Of a DNA stretch of 64,000 nucleotides, positions 17,845 through 26,279 are shown in pieces. A program made the position numbers and the translations under genes. The notes beneath the pieces were generated by a model. That model did not search any database. It was given only the letters and a program-made list of their open reading frames with translations, and was not told where the DNA came from. How positions within the stretch are numbered: position 1 is the first letter of the stretch; the number at the start of each line of letters is the position of its first letter. This DNA comes from Desulfoscipio sp. XC116 (GTDB lineage Bacteria; Bacillota; Desulfotomaculia; Desulfotomaculales; Desulfallaceae), in assembly GCF_039851975.1 (NCBI RefSeq), contig NZ_CP156660.1:3539035-3603034 (forward strand), read 5' to 3'.

Positions 17845-17942
17845 TTGAAAATAAAAGATCGGGTGGTATTAGGAGTTATATCAGGTCTTACAGGAAATTT
17901 CGTAAAAACTTTAATTGATGAAGCTTCTCTTAGAAAGAAGAT
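17845..17942 (+). pseudogene. 5' fragment of a membrane-protein gene cut by a transposon
   Basis: A TTG start at 17845 follows GAGGAAG by eight bases and reads 32 codons plus two bases before the insertion at 17942/17943. Joined to the fragment at 20936-21365, the frame continues through the insertion point without shift and gives a 175-residue protein. The fragment begins MKIKDRVVLGVISGL, a hydrophobic N-terminus. Confidence 0.85.
17936..17942. repeat. Target-site duplication, left
   Basis: AGAAGAT immediately before the left transposon end; the same seven bases follow the right end at 20929-20935. Confidence 0.8.
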
Positions 17943-18119
17943 TGTTCCTGCCGCCCTGTAATGCCCGAAAGCTGATGGTGTTGCCTGTCCAGAAGTTGCC
18001 ATATATAATGACCATATCATGAAGAAAGGAAAGACGCCCCTTTTTTTGGTGTACTGCTGCAGCAACAGCAATACCAGGGGCGCCACCACGTATGGTCATT
18101 TTAACAGAATATGAGCTAA

Positions 18120-18641
18120 TTGAAAACCTTGAAAAAAGTGTTTTTTGTAAAGAGCGCGGAGCAGATTCCCTGTCCCTGTTGTAACGGGCCACTGGATGTC
18201 ATCGGCAGCCGGCAACGCAAGTACATAAATGGCCTTGGCGATCAGATCGTGCTCATCATTCGCCGGCTCCGTTGTGAACACTGCCGTCGGATCCATCACG
18301 AACTTCCGGATATACTCGTCCCGTACAAACGCCACAGCAGAAAAAGCATTGAGGCGGTCATAGCCGGAGACACCGCACTGACCGTCACCGCTGACGAATC
18401 CACATTAGGCCGTTGGCGCAGTTGGTTTAGTGAAATGTATTATCACTTCCTGGGTTGCCTGGCCTCCATCGCTACCTTACTCGGTAACCAATCTGTGAAA
18501 GAATCGTCCTGTCTTTCCCAGTCTGCGCTCACAAGGATTTGGGACTATGTTGGCAACGCCACCGGCTGGCTGGCCAGAGTTGTCCGATCAGTGGCAAACA
18601 CAAATTGTTGGGTACATACCCGTTCTGCATTCCCGTCCTGA
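18120..18641 (+). CDS. DUF6431-like zinc-finger protein of the transposon
   Basis: A 173-residue protein from a TTG at 18120 with a CPCC motif (about 18-21) and a second CEHC pair (about 52-55), followed by RRIHHELPDILVPYKRHS. This matches the DUF6431-type protein that travels with this kind of transposase. There is no ribosome site before the TTG. A different frame starting at ATG 18092 (MVILTEYELIENLE) looks like a natural N-terminus and is one base out of phase, so the gene may carry a one-base slip in the A6 or T6 run near 18131-18146. Confidence 0.65.
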   Translation: MKTLKKVFFVKSAEQIPCPCCNGPLDVIGSRQRKYINGLGDQIVLIIRRLRCEHCRRIHHELPDILVPYKRHSRKSIEAVIAGDTALTVTADESTLGRWRSWFSEMYYHFLGCLASIATLLGNQSVKESSCLSQSALTRIWDYVGNATGWLARVVRSVANTNCWVHTRSAFPS

Positions 18642-18661
18642 CGGTCAGGATATAAACTCAT

Positions 18662-18690
18662 GCTAAGCCTAAAAATTAGGGGGTTTTAGC
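18662..18690 (+). promoter_or_regulatory. Hairpin hiding the transposase ribosome site
   Basis: GCTAA pairs with TTAGC and CCTAA with TTAGG around an AAA loop. The AGGGGG ribosome site (18678-18683) lies in the right arm, directly before the transposase ATG at 18691. Such sequestration limits transposase made from read-through messages in other IS elements. Confidence 0.5.
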
Positions 18691-20043
18691 ATGAAAGACC
18701 AACAAAAGGCCGAAGAGATTGCCGCTCAGCGGATGCAACTACTATCCCCGCTGCTAGCGGACGGGCTTGATGCGGCCAAAATCAGGGAAATTAAGAAAGA
18801 TATCTGCCAGCAGACCGGACTATCCGAGCGTACGCTGCGCAGATACCTGGCCCAGTACCGGGCAGTCGGCTTTAGGGGACTAAAACCTAAAGGCAAAGGC
18901 CGGCAAACCGAAGAAGCTATACCATCAAATATCCTAACTCAGGCCATCCTGTTGCGTCGTGAGGTGCCCGGTCGCAGCATCGCTCAGATCATTCAGATTA
19001 TGGAATGGGAAGGGCTGATCCAGGAAGGGCGGATTAAACGCAGCACCCTGCAGGAGAAGTTGGCCGAGAAAGGCTACAGCACAAGACAGATGCGCATGTA
19101 CTCCGACAGCGGCGTGGCGGCTCGGCGATTCCAAAAGAAGCACCGCAACCAGCTCGTACATTCCGACATCAAATACGGCCCCTACCTGCCAATCGGCAAG
19201 GATGGCGCTAAAAAGCAGGTCTACCTGGTCACCTTCATCGACGATGCCACCCGCTTTGTGCTGCACGGCGAGTTCTACCCGACGCTGGATCAGGTCATTG
19301 TAGAAGATTGCTTCCGTAAAGCGATTCACAAATACGGAGTTCCCGAAGCGGTATATTTCGACAACGGTAGCCAGTATCGCACTAAATGGATGCATCGCAC
19401 CTGCAGCAAATTAGGCACCCGGCTAGTATTTGCAAAACCGTACTCTCCGGAGGCAACCGGTAAAGTAGAAAGGTTTAACCGGGTGGTGGACGCCTTCTTA
19501 GGCGAGGCCAAACTGGAAAAACCACAATCGCTGGACAAGTTAAATGAGCTGTTTTGGGTCTGGCTGGAGGAGTGCTACCACAACAAGCCGCATTCCGGGC
19601 TAGATGGTAGCGCCAGCCCGCATGCTGCCTACCGCAGTGACAACAAGGCACTAAGGTATTTGGATCCACAAACCATCGCTAACGCCTTTTTGCACTGTGA
19701 AAAACGGAAAGTGGACAAGGCTGGCTGCATCAGCTTTAACGGCAATAAGTACGAAGTCGGGCTGCCGTTTATCGGGTGTAAAGTGCAAGTCATCTACGAC
19801 CCCGCTAACATCACTGAACTGACTATTGAATATGAAGGGCACGCACCCTGGACAGCTAGGCAGTTAGTAATCGGCCAGCGAGCCGGGAAACGCCCCCCGC
19901 TGCCGGAACACCTGCAGCCCAAGCCCGCCGAATCGTCGCGACTCCTGGCTGCAGCCGCCCTGAAAAACCAGCAGCGTAAAGAGCAGCAGGCTCCAGCCAT
20001 TTCTTTTAGAGCCGTGAACAAGGAGGATAACAGTCATGTTTGA
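18691..20043 (+). CDS. DDE-type transposase/integrase
   Basis: A 450-residue transposase with an N-terminal helix-turn-helix (about 30-60) and a retroviral-integrase-fold core. The candidate catalytic triad is Asp159 (VHSDIKYGP), Asp224 (YFDNGSQY) and Glu260 (TGKVERFN), a DD35E spacing. The C-terminal part has a Mu-transposase-type beta-barrel region and a basic tail. AGGGGG lies seven bases before the ATG, inside a hairpin. The stop overlaps the ATPase start by eight bases, so the two proteins are coupled and expected to act together. Confidence 0.92.
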   Translation: MKDQQKAEEIAAQRMQLLSPLLADGLDAAKIREIKKDICQQTGLSERTLRRYLAQYRAVGFRGLKPKGKGRQTEEAIPSNILTQAILLRREVPGRSIAQIIQIMEWEGLIQEGRIKRSTLQEKLAEKGYSTRQMRMYSDSGVAARRFQKKHRNQLVHSDIKYGPYLPIGKDGAKKQVYLVTFIDDATRFVLHGEFYPTLDQVIVEDCFRKAIHKYGVPEAVYFDNGSQYRTKWMHRTCSKLGTRLVFAKPYSPEATGKVERFNRVVDAFLGEAKLEKPQSLDKLNELFWVWLEECYHNKPHSGLDGSASPHAAYRSDNKALRYLDPQTIANAFLHCEKRKVDKAGCISFNGNKYEVGLPFIGCKVQVIYDPANITELTIEYEGHAPWTARQLVIGQRAGKRPPLPEHLQPKPAESSRLLAAAALKNQQRKEQQAPAISFRAVNKEDNSHV

Positions 20044-20836
20044 ATCCTTCTACGGCCTGTCTAAAACACCGTTCTCCCGGGACATCCCAACGGATCAGTT
20101 GTACCAATCGCTGATGCTAGATGAGACACTGGGCCGATTGGAATATGCCGCCCGTAGGCAACTTTTCGCCGTGGTTACCGGTGACTGCGGTACCGGTAAA
20201 ACAACCACCATCCGCCTGTTCAAGGCCTCTTTAAATCCGGCCATGTTCATGGTGATGTATCTGGCGGACTCCAAACTTACCCCCCGGCATTTCTACAAGG
20301 GCCTATTGGAACAGCTAGGCTGTGAAGCCAAGTTTTATCGCGGCGACGCCAAGCGCCAGTTGCACCGGGAAGTCGAACTCATGCGCGGTATTCAGCAACT
20401 GCAGCCGGTTGTTATCGTAGACGAAGCGCATCTTTTGGACAAAGAAATGCTGGAAGAGGTACGATTCTTGTTGAACTTTAAAATGGATGCCCAAAGTCCT
20501 ATGGCCCTGATCTTGGTGGGTCAGAGCGAACTGTGGGATAAGTTCCAGCTTCAAGCGTACGCCGCCATCCGCCAACGGATCGACCTGCAGTGTAAACTGC
20601 CGCACCTGGACCGTTCCCAAGTCGGGGAATATATTAATCGGCACCTGGCTTATGCCGGCGCCGAACACGATATCTTTTCAGATAATGCGGTTGATCAGGT
20701 GTTCCGGTATTCCAGCGGTGCAGTCAGGCTTGTTAACAAAGTCTGCACCCATTGCTTGCTCTATGGAGCTCAAAACGGTCGTCGGATTATTGATGATCAC
20801 ATGGTGAAGTTGGTTATCCAGGGAGAATTGTTATAA
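20036..20836 (+). CDS. ExeA/TniB-like AAA+ ATPase of the transposon
   Basis: A 266-residue AAA+ protein that starts MFESFYGLSKTPF, the typical ExeA-family opening. Walker A GDCGTGKT (49-56) and Walker B VVIVDEAH (125-132) are intact, with the sensor-type VGQSELWDK following. In related elements (TnsC, TniB, MuB) the ATPase binds target DNA and recruits or activates the transposase. A GGAGG ribosome site lies within the end of the transposase gene. Confidence 0.9.
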   Translation: MFESFYGLSKTPFSRDIPTDQLYQSLMLDETLGRLEYAARRQLFAVVTGDCGTGKTTTIRLFKASLNPAMFMVMYLADSKLTPRHFYKGLLEQLGCEAKFYRGDAKRQLHREVELMRGIQQLQPVVIVDEAHLLDKEMLEEVRFLLNFKMDAQSPMALILVGQSELWDKFQLQAYAAIRQRIDLQCKLPHLDRSQVGEYINRHLAYAGAEHDIFSDNAVDQVFRYSSGAVRLVNKVCTHCLLYGAQNGRRIIDDHMVKLVIQGELL

Positions 20837-20928
20837 TTCTCCCTTCCCCGGGCCGGTGGGCACTAAGTCCGTCAATTCACGGACAACTAACACCGTCTAT
20901 TGCTGGACGTTACAGATCGTCAGTAACA

Positions 20929-20935
20929 AGAAGAT
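20929..20935. repeat. Target-site duplication, right
   Basis: AGAAGAT directly after the right transposon end, identical to 17936-17942. Confidence 0.8.
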
Positions 20936-21365
20936 TTCTAAAAGATCATTTCGTTCAACAGCCGCCGGTGTTTGGGTAAACAAAAAAAGTGAAGCAATAA
21001 ATTATAAAGGGCAAATACTTGGCGGAATATTTGATTTTGGTATGGCCACTTTAGGTGCCATAGGAATTGTACATTTGTTCTCAAAAACAGGCAGAGACCA
21101 CGTTTTAACAAAAGGAGTCCTATCCGGTATTACAATAGGCTCAACTATATCCGCACTTCTCAGTGCCTTTCCGCAAAATAAAGTTAAACCTAAAGATGCT
21201 ATGAGCAATTTGTCATATATGGCAGCCCATGCTGCTTATGGTATCGTTGCATCAATTATAGTAACAAAACTTGGTGATTCTTCGTTGTTTGATAGCGAAC
21301 CTATAAACAACCACATTCCCCCAACCGAACCAACGACAGGGGTAAGGAAAATTAAATACGATTAA
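20936..21365 (+). pseudogene. 3' fragment of the interrupted membrane-protein gene
   Basis: The remaining 143 codons of the gene begun at 17845. Three to four hydrophobic segments are visible (around GGIFDFGMATLGAIGIVHLF, VLSGITIGSTISALLSAF and AAHAAYGIVASIIV). The frame is open back into the right end of the transposon (from a GTG at 20856), but that start codes transposon end sequence and has no clear role. The protein family is unrecognised; it looks like a small integral membrane protein. Confidence 0.8.
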
Positions 21366-21434
21366 TAGTGAAAACTGAGTAACAGGTTGCTGGCGGGTTG
21401 TGGATGCGGTATAAATCTTATTGATTTCTTCTCC

Positions 21435-21902
21435 TCATGTCGGTTGTTGCCCCCTAAAGCGACCGGTCAATTTATAATAACCCCAAGTAGCTGTTGGAAA
21501 CCATATTAAAAAAGGTATTATTGAGTCTATTATTCCATGAGCAAGATATAAAACACCGAGTTTCGTAATCATCTGGCAAAAAGCAATGCTATAAAGAATC
21601 GCTACAGTTACGTATATATAAACATGGGGTTTTCTCTTAGGCAAGAAATAAAAATACATAATAAAGAACATTGCCCATGAGATAGGTGCTAAAAAATGTA
21701 TTCCCATGAGACCAAATGGCTCGTAATTTATATACCCGAATTCTCCAAACATATTTGCAATCGTAACAAGCACTATATCGAACACTGCCCCAAAAATAAT
21801 CCCATAAATTGATAAGAGGCGAATTTTATTTCTGGGAACAGTAGCTATTAAAATTAATGCGAATATCGCTGTGTATATAAAAGGAATAAATTTAACCGCC
21901 AT
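21435..21902 (-). CDS. CBO0543-type multi-pass membrane protein
   Basis: A 155-residue protein that is almost wholly hydrophobic, with five or so predicted transmembrane segments and short charged loops (VPRNKIR, LPKRKPH). The pattern and length match the CBO0543 family of clostridial and bacillar membrane proteins with no known function. It converges on the interrupted membrane-protein gene, which is also of unknown role; the two may form a functional pair (weak inference). Confidence 0.65.
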   Translation of the reverse strand: MAVKFIPFIYTAIFALILIATVPRNKIRLLSIYGIIFGAVFDIVLVTIANMFGEFGYINYEPFGLMGIHFLAPISWAMFFIMYFYFLPKRKPHVYIYVTVAILYSIAFCQMITKLGVLYLAHGIIDSIIPFLIWFPTATWGYYKLTGRFRGQQPT

Positions 21903-22318
21903 TGTTTGCCGCCCTTATTCTTGATTTACTATAATTAATACCCTTAGAATTACAACTCTATACCATTCCACTCAACAATACCATTTATTTTTAATTAATC
22001 AAATTGCGTATAATTTTAAGCTATTGCAACTTGCGATTGCAGCTTACAGCACCATCGGCATCCCCCCCCTAAAAAGAAAAATCCCCGTATATTTACGGAG
22101 TTAAAAAGTCCAATTGTGTTACAGTTTGGTTGTACTGTTTTATTAAAACACCGTTTTACCGAAGAAGCTTTGCAAGATCATCATAAGTGTTCAAAACCTG
22201 CGCTTAGCAAGTGATTATGATGACTTTTATATCGTGAGCACCGGTGCCAAAACCGGCCCGGCCGCATAACCTGGAACAGTGTGAATATATCAACCGACTC
22301 TTTAAAGGAGCTGATTTT
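21903..22318. other. Intergenic region with small inverted repeats
   Basis: No gene recognised. It holds a short hairpin near 22085-22103 (TCCCCGT with ACGGAG) and a longer inverted repeat, TCATCATAA near 22179 with TTATGATGA near 22215. AAAGGAG at 22304-22310 is the ribosome site for the next gene. Confidence 0.35.
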
Positions 22319-22957
22319 ATGTCGGCTAACCAAGGTATCGTGGCAACAATTATCGATCAAAAAATAGAAAACAATTGTATTAACATAACCTACCCCCAGG
22401 TTACAGGTTTGGACAATTTAGAAGTCCAAGAACATATTAACCTGCTAATCAGGAAACAAGTTGAGTTCCTCATCCCCCGGGAAAGCTGTAATATCTACGC
22501 GGAAATCTTTGGCAAATACGAGGTTGCGGTTAATAAAAATGATATCCTCAGCCTGAATCTCCAGTTTTACACCATCAGGAAACAAGCCGCCAACGGTCTG
22601 AACCAGCAAAAATCAATCACTGTGGACCTAACCACGGGCAAATCATATTTGCTTTATGAACTTTTCAGAAAAAACAGCAACTACAGGATGGTTCTGGACA
22701 GAATGATCAGACAACAAATTGAGGAACAAGGCTTGCATTTAATCAAAGAGTTCAACGGTATAACCGACGACCAGGAATACTACCTGACCGAAAACAGCCT
22801 GGTAATTTACTTTCGGGAACTGGAATACACCATCCACGCTGAAGGGATTCCCAAGTTCCCTATCCCCTACTTCCGGATCAGAAACCTTATTGATGTGGAC
22901 GGCCCCATCGGCAAGCTAACCCAAAGGAGCATCGCCCGCATTCACTTCCATGAATAA
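22319..22957 (+). CDS. DUF4163/DUF3298-like (RsiV C-terminal type) protein
   Basis: A 212-residue protein resembling the PdaC/RsiV extracellular module: an N-terminal YPQVTGLDN-type segment (DUF4163-like, about 20-80) and a C-terminal DUF3298-like half with SVDLTTGKSYLLYELF and YLTENSLVIYF. In RsiV this module binds lysozyme, but here there is no signal peptide or membrane anchor, so the location and function are open. ATG 22319 has AAAGGAG eight bases upstream. Confidence 0.7.
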   Translation: MSANQGIVATIIDQKIENNCINITYPQVTGLDNLEVQEHINLLIRKQVEFLIPRESCNIYAEIFGKYEVAVNKNDILSLNLQFYTIRKQAANGLNQQKSITVDLTTGKSYLLYELFRKNSNYRMVLDRMIRQQIEEQGLHLIKEFNGITDDQEYYLTENSLVIYFRELEYTIHAEGIPKFPIPYFRIRNLIDVDGPIGKLTQRSIARIHFHE

Positions 22958-23056
22958 AGGCAACCTGTTGAAAAGCAAATTACTATTGCTTGACTAAGGC
23001 ATTGGTCTACGGGTTTACCCGCCTGATCTATACACCAAAAGTTGACTTATAAGCCT

Positions 23057-25723
23057 TTATCTACGCGCATCAAGTTCATTCTGCAAATCCGGCAGCAACG
23101 TCAACCGCTCCGGCGGCCCTATTAAATAACCCTTTTCCCTTAGACCCTGCATAGACAGACGATACATATCCGACCAACCGCAGCACCGGGATATGGCTTG
23201 TCTTAACAAGCGTTCAGGCACGGGCTTGCCTGTCTGAGAATAAATCAGATAATGCACCGCCAAAATGGAAATTTCGTACTTGATCAGCCGTGCCGGGCAG
23301 CACTGTTTTATCCAATCAGCCGTAGTCAACCAGTTCGCACCGACGAATATAAAAACTTTTTCGTATTGTTTCAGCTCCATTTCCAGCGCCCGAGCCTCCA
23401 TTTTTATATCCGCCCGGCTGGACGGCTTTCTAAATAATTTTTCCTTTATCAAGCTGAGACCGCTTTTTTTCCGGGGCACTTCCCTGCCCAGCAGCATTGC
23501 CAGCAGCCGGGTCACCCCTTCTTTATCCAGCCTCTCATTGGCCTGTAAACACTGTGGAATAATAATGCAGCTGGGACAACCCTCAAGACACTTACAACCC
23601 GTCACCAGTTCATAACACCGTTCCAATACCGTTTTGATATCTTCAAATACCGATTCGGCCAATCCCACCCCGCCCGCGTAGTTGTCATAAATAAATATCT
23701 GCGCCTGATCACCATGCACCTGCAGGCTAGCCCCCAGGTCGCGGCGCTCGCACATCACTACCAGAGGGATGATGATATGCAGCAGATGTTTTAAGGCATG
23801 GGCCGCACCGTACTTAACCTGCTGTTCAAGACCCTGCAAGTCAATATCCAGCCAAATGCCCACCGTGGGAAAGTCGATTGGCTTCAACGCTTGCCCCGGC
23901 TCGATAGTCCTCTGGTTTTCTTTTTGTTTGTCACCCACGTTAATAAGTTTATAACCGGCGAGGCTTTTATGAATATTGAGCACCCCGCTATAAACGCCCA
24001 TATTGCCTTCCCGGTGGCTACGCTCAACCTTTTCCACGGTAATCCCGGAATCAATATTGGGCCGGGTAATATAATCCTTTAATTCATCGGGCAAATCCCG
24101 TAACTGTATAGATTTGGTGCCATAATCTATGTTCTCCACCAAGTATACTTTGTTATAAACAGGCAGTATGGCACCCGGGTAGGCATCTCTGATCACATCA
24201 TCATAATTATATTCCTCCAGCATATAGCCCTGAGGGCTAATGGTACGGTAATTATCACTATCACCCCTTAAGCTGAAAAACTCCGTCTGTACTGCCGTAC
24301 CGTAAGTCCTGGGCCGATCGGTCAGCGGTTTAAGACGCCCGTGTCTTAAAAGCAGCTTCACCGCTTCATAATAAATATCGCGGTTCCAATAAGCAGCATC
24401 TTCCTTGCTGAGCGGCAGCTCTTTAGCAGCCAGAGGCAAGTGATCCACTAAAAACTGTATTTTTTCGCTAACCACCGCTTTTTCAAAAGACTGTCCGAAA
24501 AAATACTGTGGGTTGCGCACAATATATAAATCCAGCGGGTCTTCATTGGCCATCAGTACAATTAACGACTTCTGCCCCTTTCGCCCGACCCGGCCCGCCT
24601 GCTGCCAGGTGGAGGAAATACTGCCGGCAAAGCCGGCCAATATACAAGTGTCCAGTTCCCCCACATTAATGCCCAACTCCAGGGCATTGGTGGAAATAAC
24701 ACCCTTTAAGCTGCCGTTAAACAGTTTTCTTTCAATGTCCCGGCGCATTTCCGGCACATAGGTGCCCTTATACGGGGTAATCGCTCCGGCAACACCGGGG
24801 TAATTTTCTCGAATAACCCGGTAAGCCGATTCCACTACCCGCCGGGAACGGCCAAACATAATAGTACGCCTGCCGGATTCTACATAACGCCCCACGGCCC
24901 GGGCCGCCTCGAAATGGGTCAGCCTGCGCTTAGTCCGGCCATCATTAGTTTTATAGGTAGGCGGCTCATAAAAAACCACCGTTTTTTCGCCGGCCGCTGA
25001 AGTTTCCTCGGTCACCACCGCAAAATCCAGGCCCACCAGATTGGCGGCAAATTCACCGGGGTTGGCAATGGTAGCCGTACAGAGAATAAACACGGGCTCA
25101 GCCCCGTAATAATCACAAATTCGCCTGAGCCGGCGGAATACCTGCAGGCAATGACAGCCCATAACTCCCTTCAGCATGTGAGCCTCGTCAATAACTATGT
25201 ATTTCAAACCACCCCAGAAACCGGGCCAATCCAGATGTCTGGGCATCAGGCAGGCGTGTATAAAATCCGGGGTGGTAATCAGTACACCGGCACCGTTAAT
25301 GACACTCCGCCGCTGATTAAAGGGAGTATCGCCATCGCACGCGGCTATGGCCGGCTTTTCCCGGGGCCAGTCCATTGCCGCGGCAATATCCCGCATTGTT
25401 TTCAACTGATTCTGCCCTAACGCTTTGGTGGGAGTAATATATAGAGCTCTGGACCGAGGGTGGCCAATTAATTCACTGAATATCGGGACGGTATAAACCA
25501 ATGATTTACCGCTGGATGTACCGGTAGTAATAATGACGTTGCGGCCTTCCATAATATGGCCGACAGCCCGGGCCTGATGCTCATACAACCGGTTAATACC
25601 CTGCCCGGCCAACGAGCGCGCCACGGTCCCGGCAACACCCGGCGGAAAGGGCGCGTACTTTGCTTCCCTGGGTGGTATTACATGCACCGAATTAATCCCC
25701 CGCTGATCCAATAGCCTATGCAT
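23057..25723 (-). CDS. DEAH-box helicase with DUF1998 zinc domain (YprA/MrfA type)
   Basis: An 888-residue superfamily 2 helicase. Walker A is TGTSSGKS, the Walker B box is DEAH (VIDEAHMLKG), and the C-terminal helicase domain ends with QQAGRVGRKG. The DUF1998 region carries the four-cysteine set C-x3-C-x2-C with CIIIPQC, as in MrfA, which repairs mitomycin-type DNA damage in Bacillus. I chose ATG 25723 (GGGAGG eight bases upstream); the frame is open to 25972. About 130 residues beyond the zinc motif form an additional C-terminal region. The partner nuclease MrfB is not encoded next door. Confidence 0.88.
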   Translation of the reverse strand: MHRLLDQRGINSVHVIPPREAKYAPFPPGVAGTVARSLAGQGINRLYEHQARAVGHIMEGRNVIITTGTSSGKSLVYTVPIFSELIGHPRSRALYITPTKALGQNQLKTMRDIAAAMDWPREKPAIAACDGDTPFNQRRSVINGAGVLITTPDFIHACLMPRHLDWPGFWGGLKYIVIDEAHMLKGVMGCHCLQVFRRLRRICDYYGAEPVFILCTATIANPGEFAANLVGLDFAVVTEETSAAGEKTVVFYEPPTYKTNDGRTKRRLTHFEAARAVGRYVESGRRTIMFGRSRRVVESAYRVIRENYPGVAGAITPYKGTYVPEMRRDIERKLFNGSLKGVISTNALELGINVGELDTCILAGFAGSISSTWQQAGRVGRKGQKSLIVLMANEDPLDLYIVRNPQYFFGQSFEKAVVSEKIQFLVDHLPLAAKELPLSKEDAAYWNRDIYYEAVKLLLRHGRLKPLTDRPRTYGTAVQTEFFSLRGDSDNYRTISPQGYMLEEYNYDDVIRDAYPGAILPVYNKVYLVENIDYGTKSIQLRDLPDELKDYITRPNIDSGITVEKVERSHREGNMGVYSGVLNIHKSLAGYKLINVGDKQKENQRTIEPGQALKPIDFPTVGIWLDIDLQGLEQQVKYGAAHALKHLLHIIIPLVVMCERRDLGASLQVHGDQAQIFIYDNYAGGVGLAESVFEDIKTVLERCYELVTGCKCLEGCPSCIIIPQCLQANERLDKEGVTRLLAMLLGREVPRKKSGLSLIKEKLFRKPSSRADIKMEARALEMELKQYEKVFIFVGANWLTTADWIKQCCPARLIKYEISILAVHYLIYSQTGKPVPERLLRQAISRCCGWSDMYRLSMQGLREKGYLIGPPERLTLLPDLQNELDARR

Positions 25724-25830
25724 AACCCCGCCCTCCCAAATCCAATAAACGCAACTATTTCTTCCAGCCACCTCATTATATACTGTCCCCAAAGTTACGG
25801 ACAAGCCGGGAAAGACACGGGAACAGCCTC

Positions 25831-26154
25831 TTAGACAGCCGGGGAAGTACACTTCAAACCTATAATACCTACTAAAATTAATGTCACAAAAAAAAGACGG
25901 GCACCGTCCCGGGGCTCGTTTAACAGCAACATACCCACAATTACCGCACCCACCGCGCCAATTCCCGTCCATACCGCGTATGCTGTGCCAATGGGGAGCA
26001 CCTTTGTGGCCCGGGATAAAAAGTAAAAGCTGATTATCATACCCATTACCGTTATTAAAGATGGGTACAGGCGGGTAAAACCATGTGCATATTTAAGACT
26101 AATCGCCCAAACCACCTCAAAAATACCGGCAACCAAAAGATACAGCCAAGCCAT
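25831..26154 (-). CDS. SMR-family efflux protein (SugE/Gdx-like)
   Basis: A 107-residue, four-helix small multidrug resistance transporter. The N-terminus has the membrane-embedded glutamate in AGIFEVVWA (Glu13), and the Gdx-type features (Trp16 and later [16 protein letters not shown]) favour the guanidinium-exporter branch over EmrE. GGGGAGG lies seven bases before ATG 26154. No guanidine riboswitch was recognised upstream. Confidence 0.88.
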   Translation of the reverse strand: MAWLYLLVAGIFEVVWAISLKYAHGFTRLYPSLITVMGMIISFYFLSRATKVLPIGTAYAVWTGIGAVGAVIVGMLLLNEPRDGARLFFVTLILVGIIGLKCTSPAV

Positions 26155-26279
26155 AAAAATCCTCCCCAACAAGCGTAATATTTTGTTCCCATTAGCCGCC
26201 CTTAATTTGAAAAACCCTCCATTAGATAGACTAACCAAAGATTACACATACCTGTCAGCGGCCCGCCTTAAAATGGATT

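Larger units (their letters stand above)
17943..20928 (+). mobile_element. Three-gene DDE transposon (DUF6431-type protein, DDE integrase, ExeA/TniB-like ATPase), 2,986 bp
   Basis: The element is bounded by imperfect terminal inverted repeats of the form TGTTnCTGnCGnnCTGTAA (left 17943 onward; right ends at 20928, reversed) and by a 7-bp direct duplication. It encodes a zinc-finger-like DUF6431-type protein, an integrase with DDE catalytic residues and an AAA+ ATPase, an arrangement that parallels the TnsB/TnsC or MuA/MuB pairs. It is inserted in a small membrane-protein gene, so the insertion is probably recent enough for the host frame to remain intact. Confidence 0.9.

Noticed and set aside
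20856-20935. GTG at 20856 as a new start for the interrupted membrane protein
   Set aside because: The first codons are transposon end sequence; the frame is explained better by the split gene.
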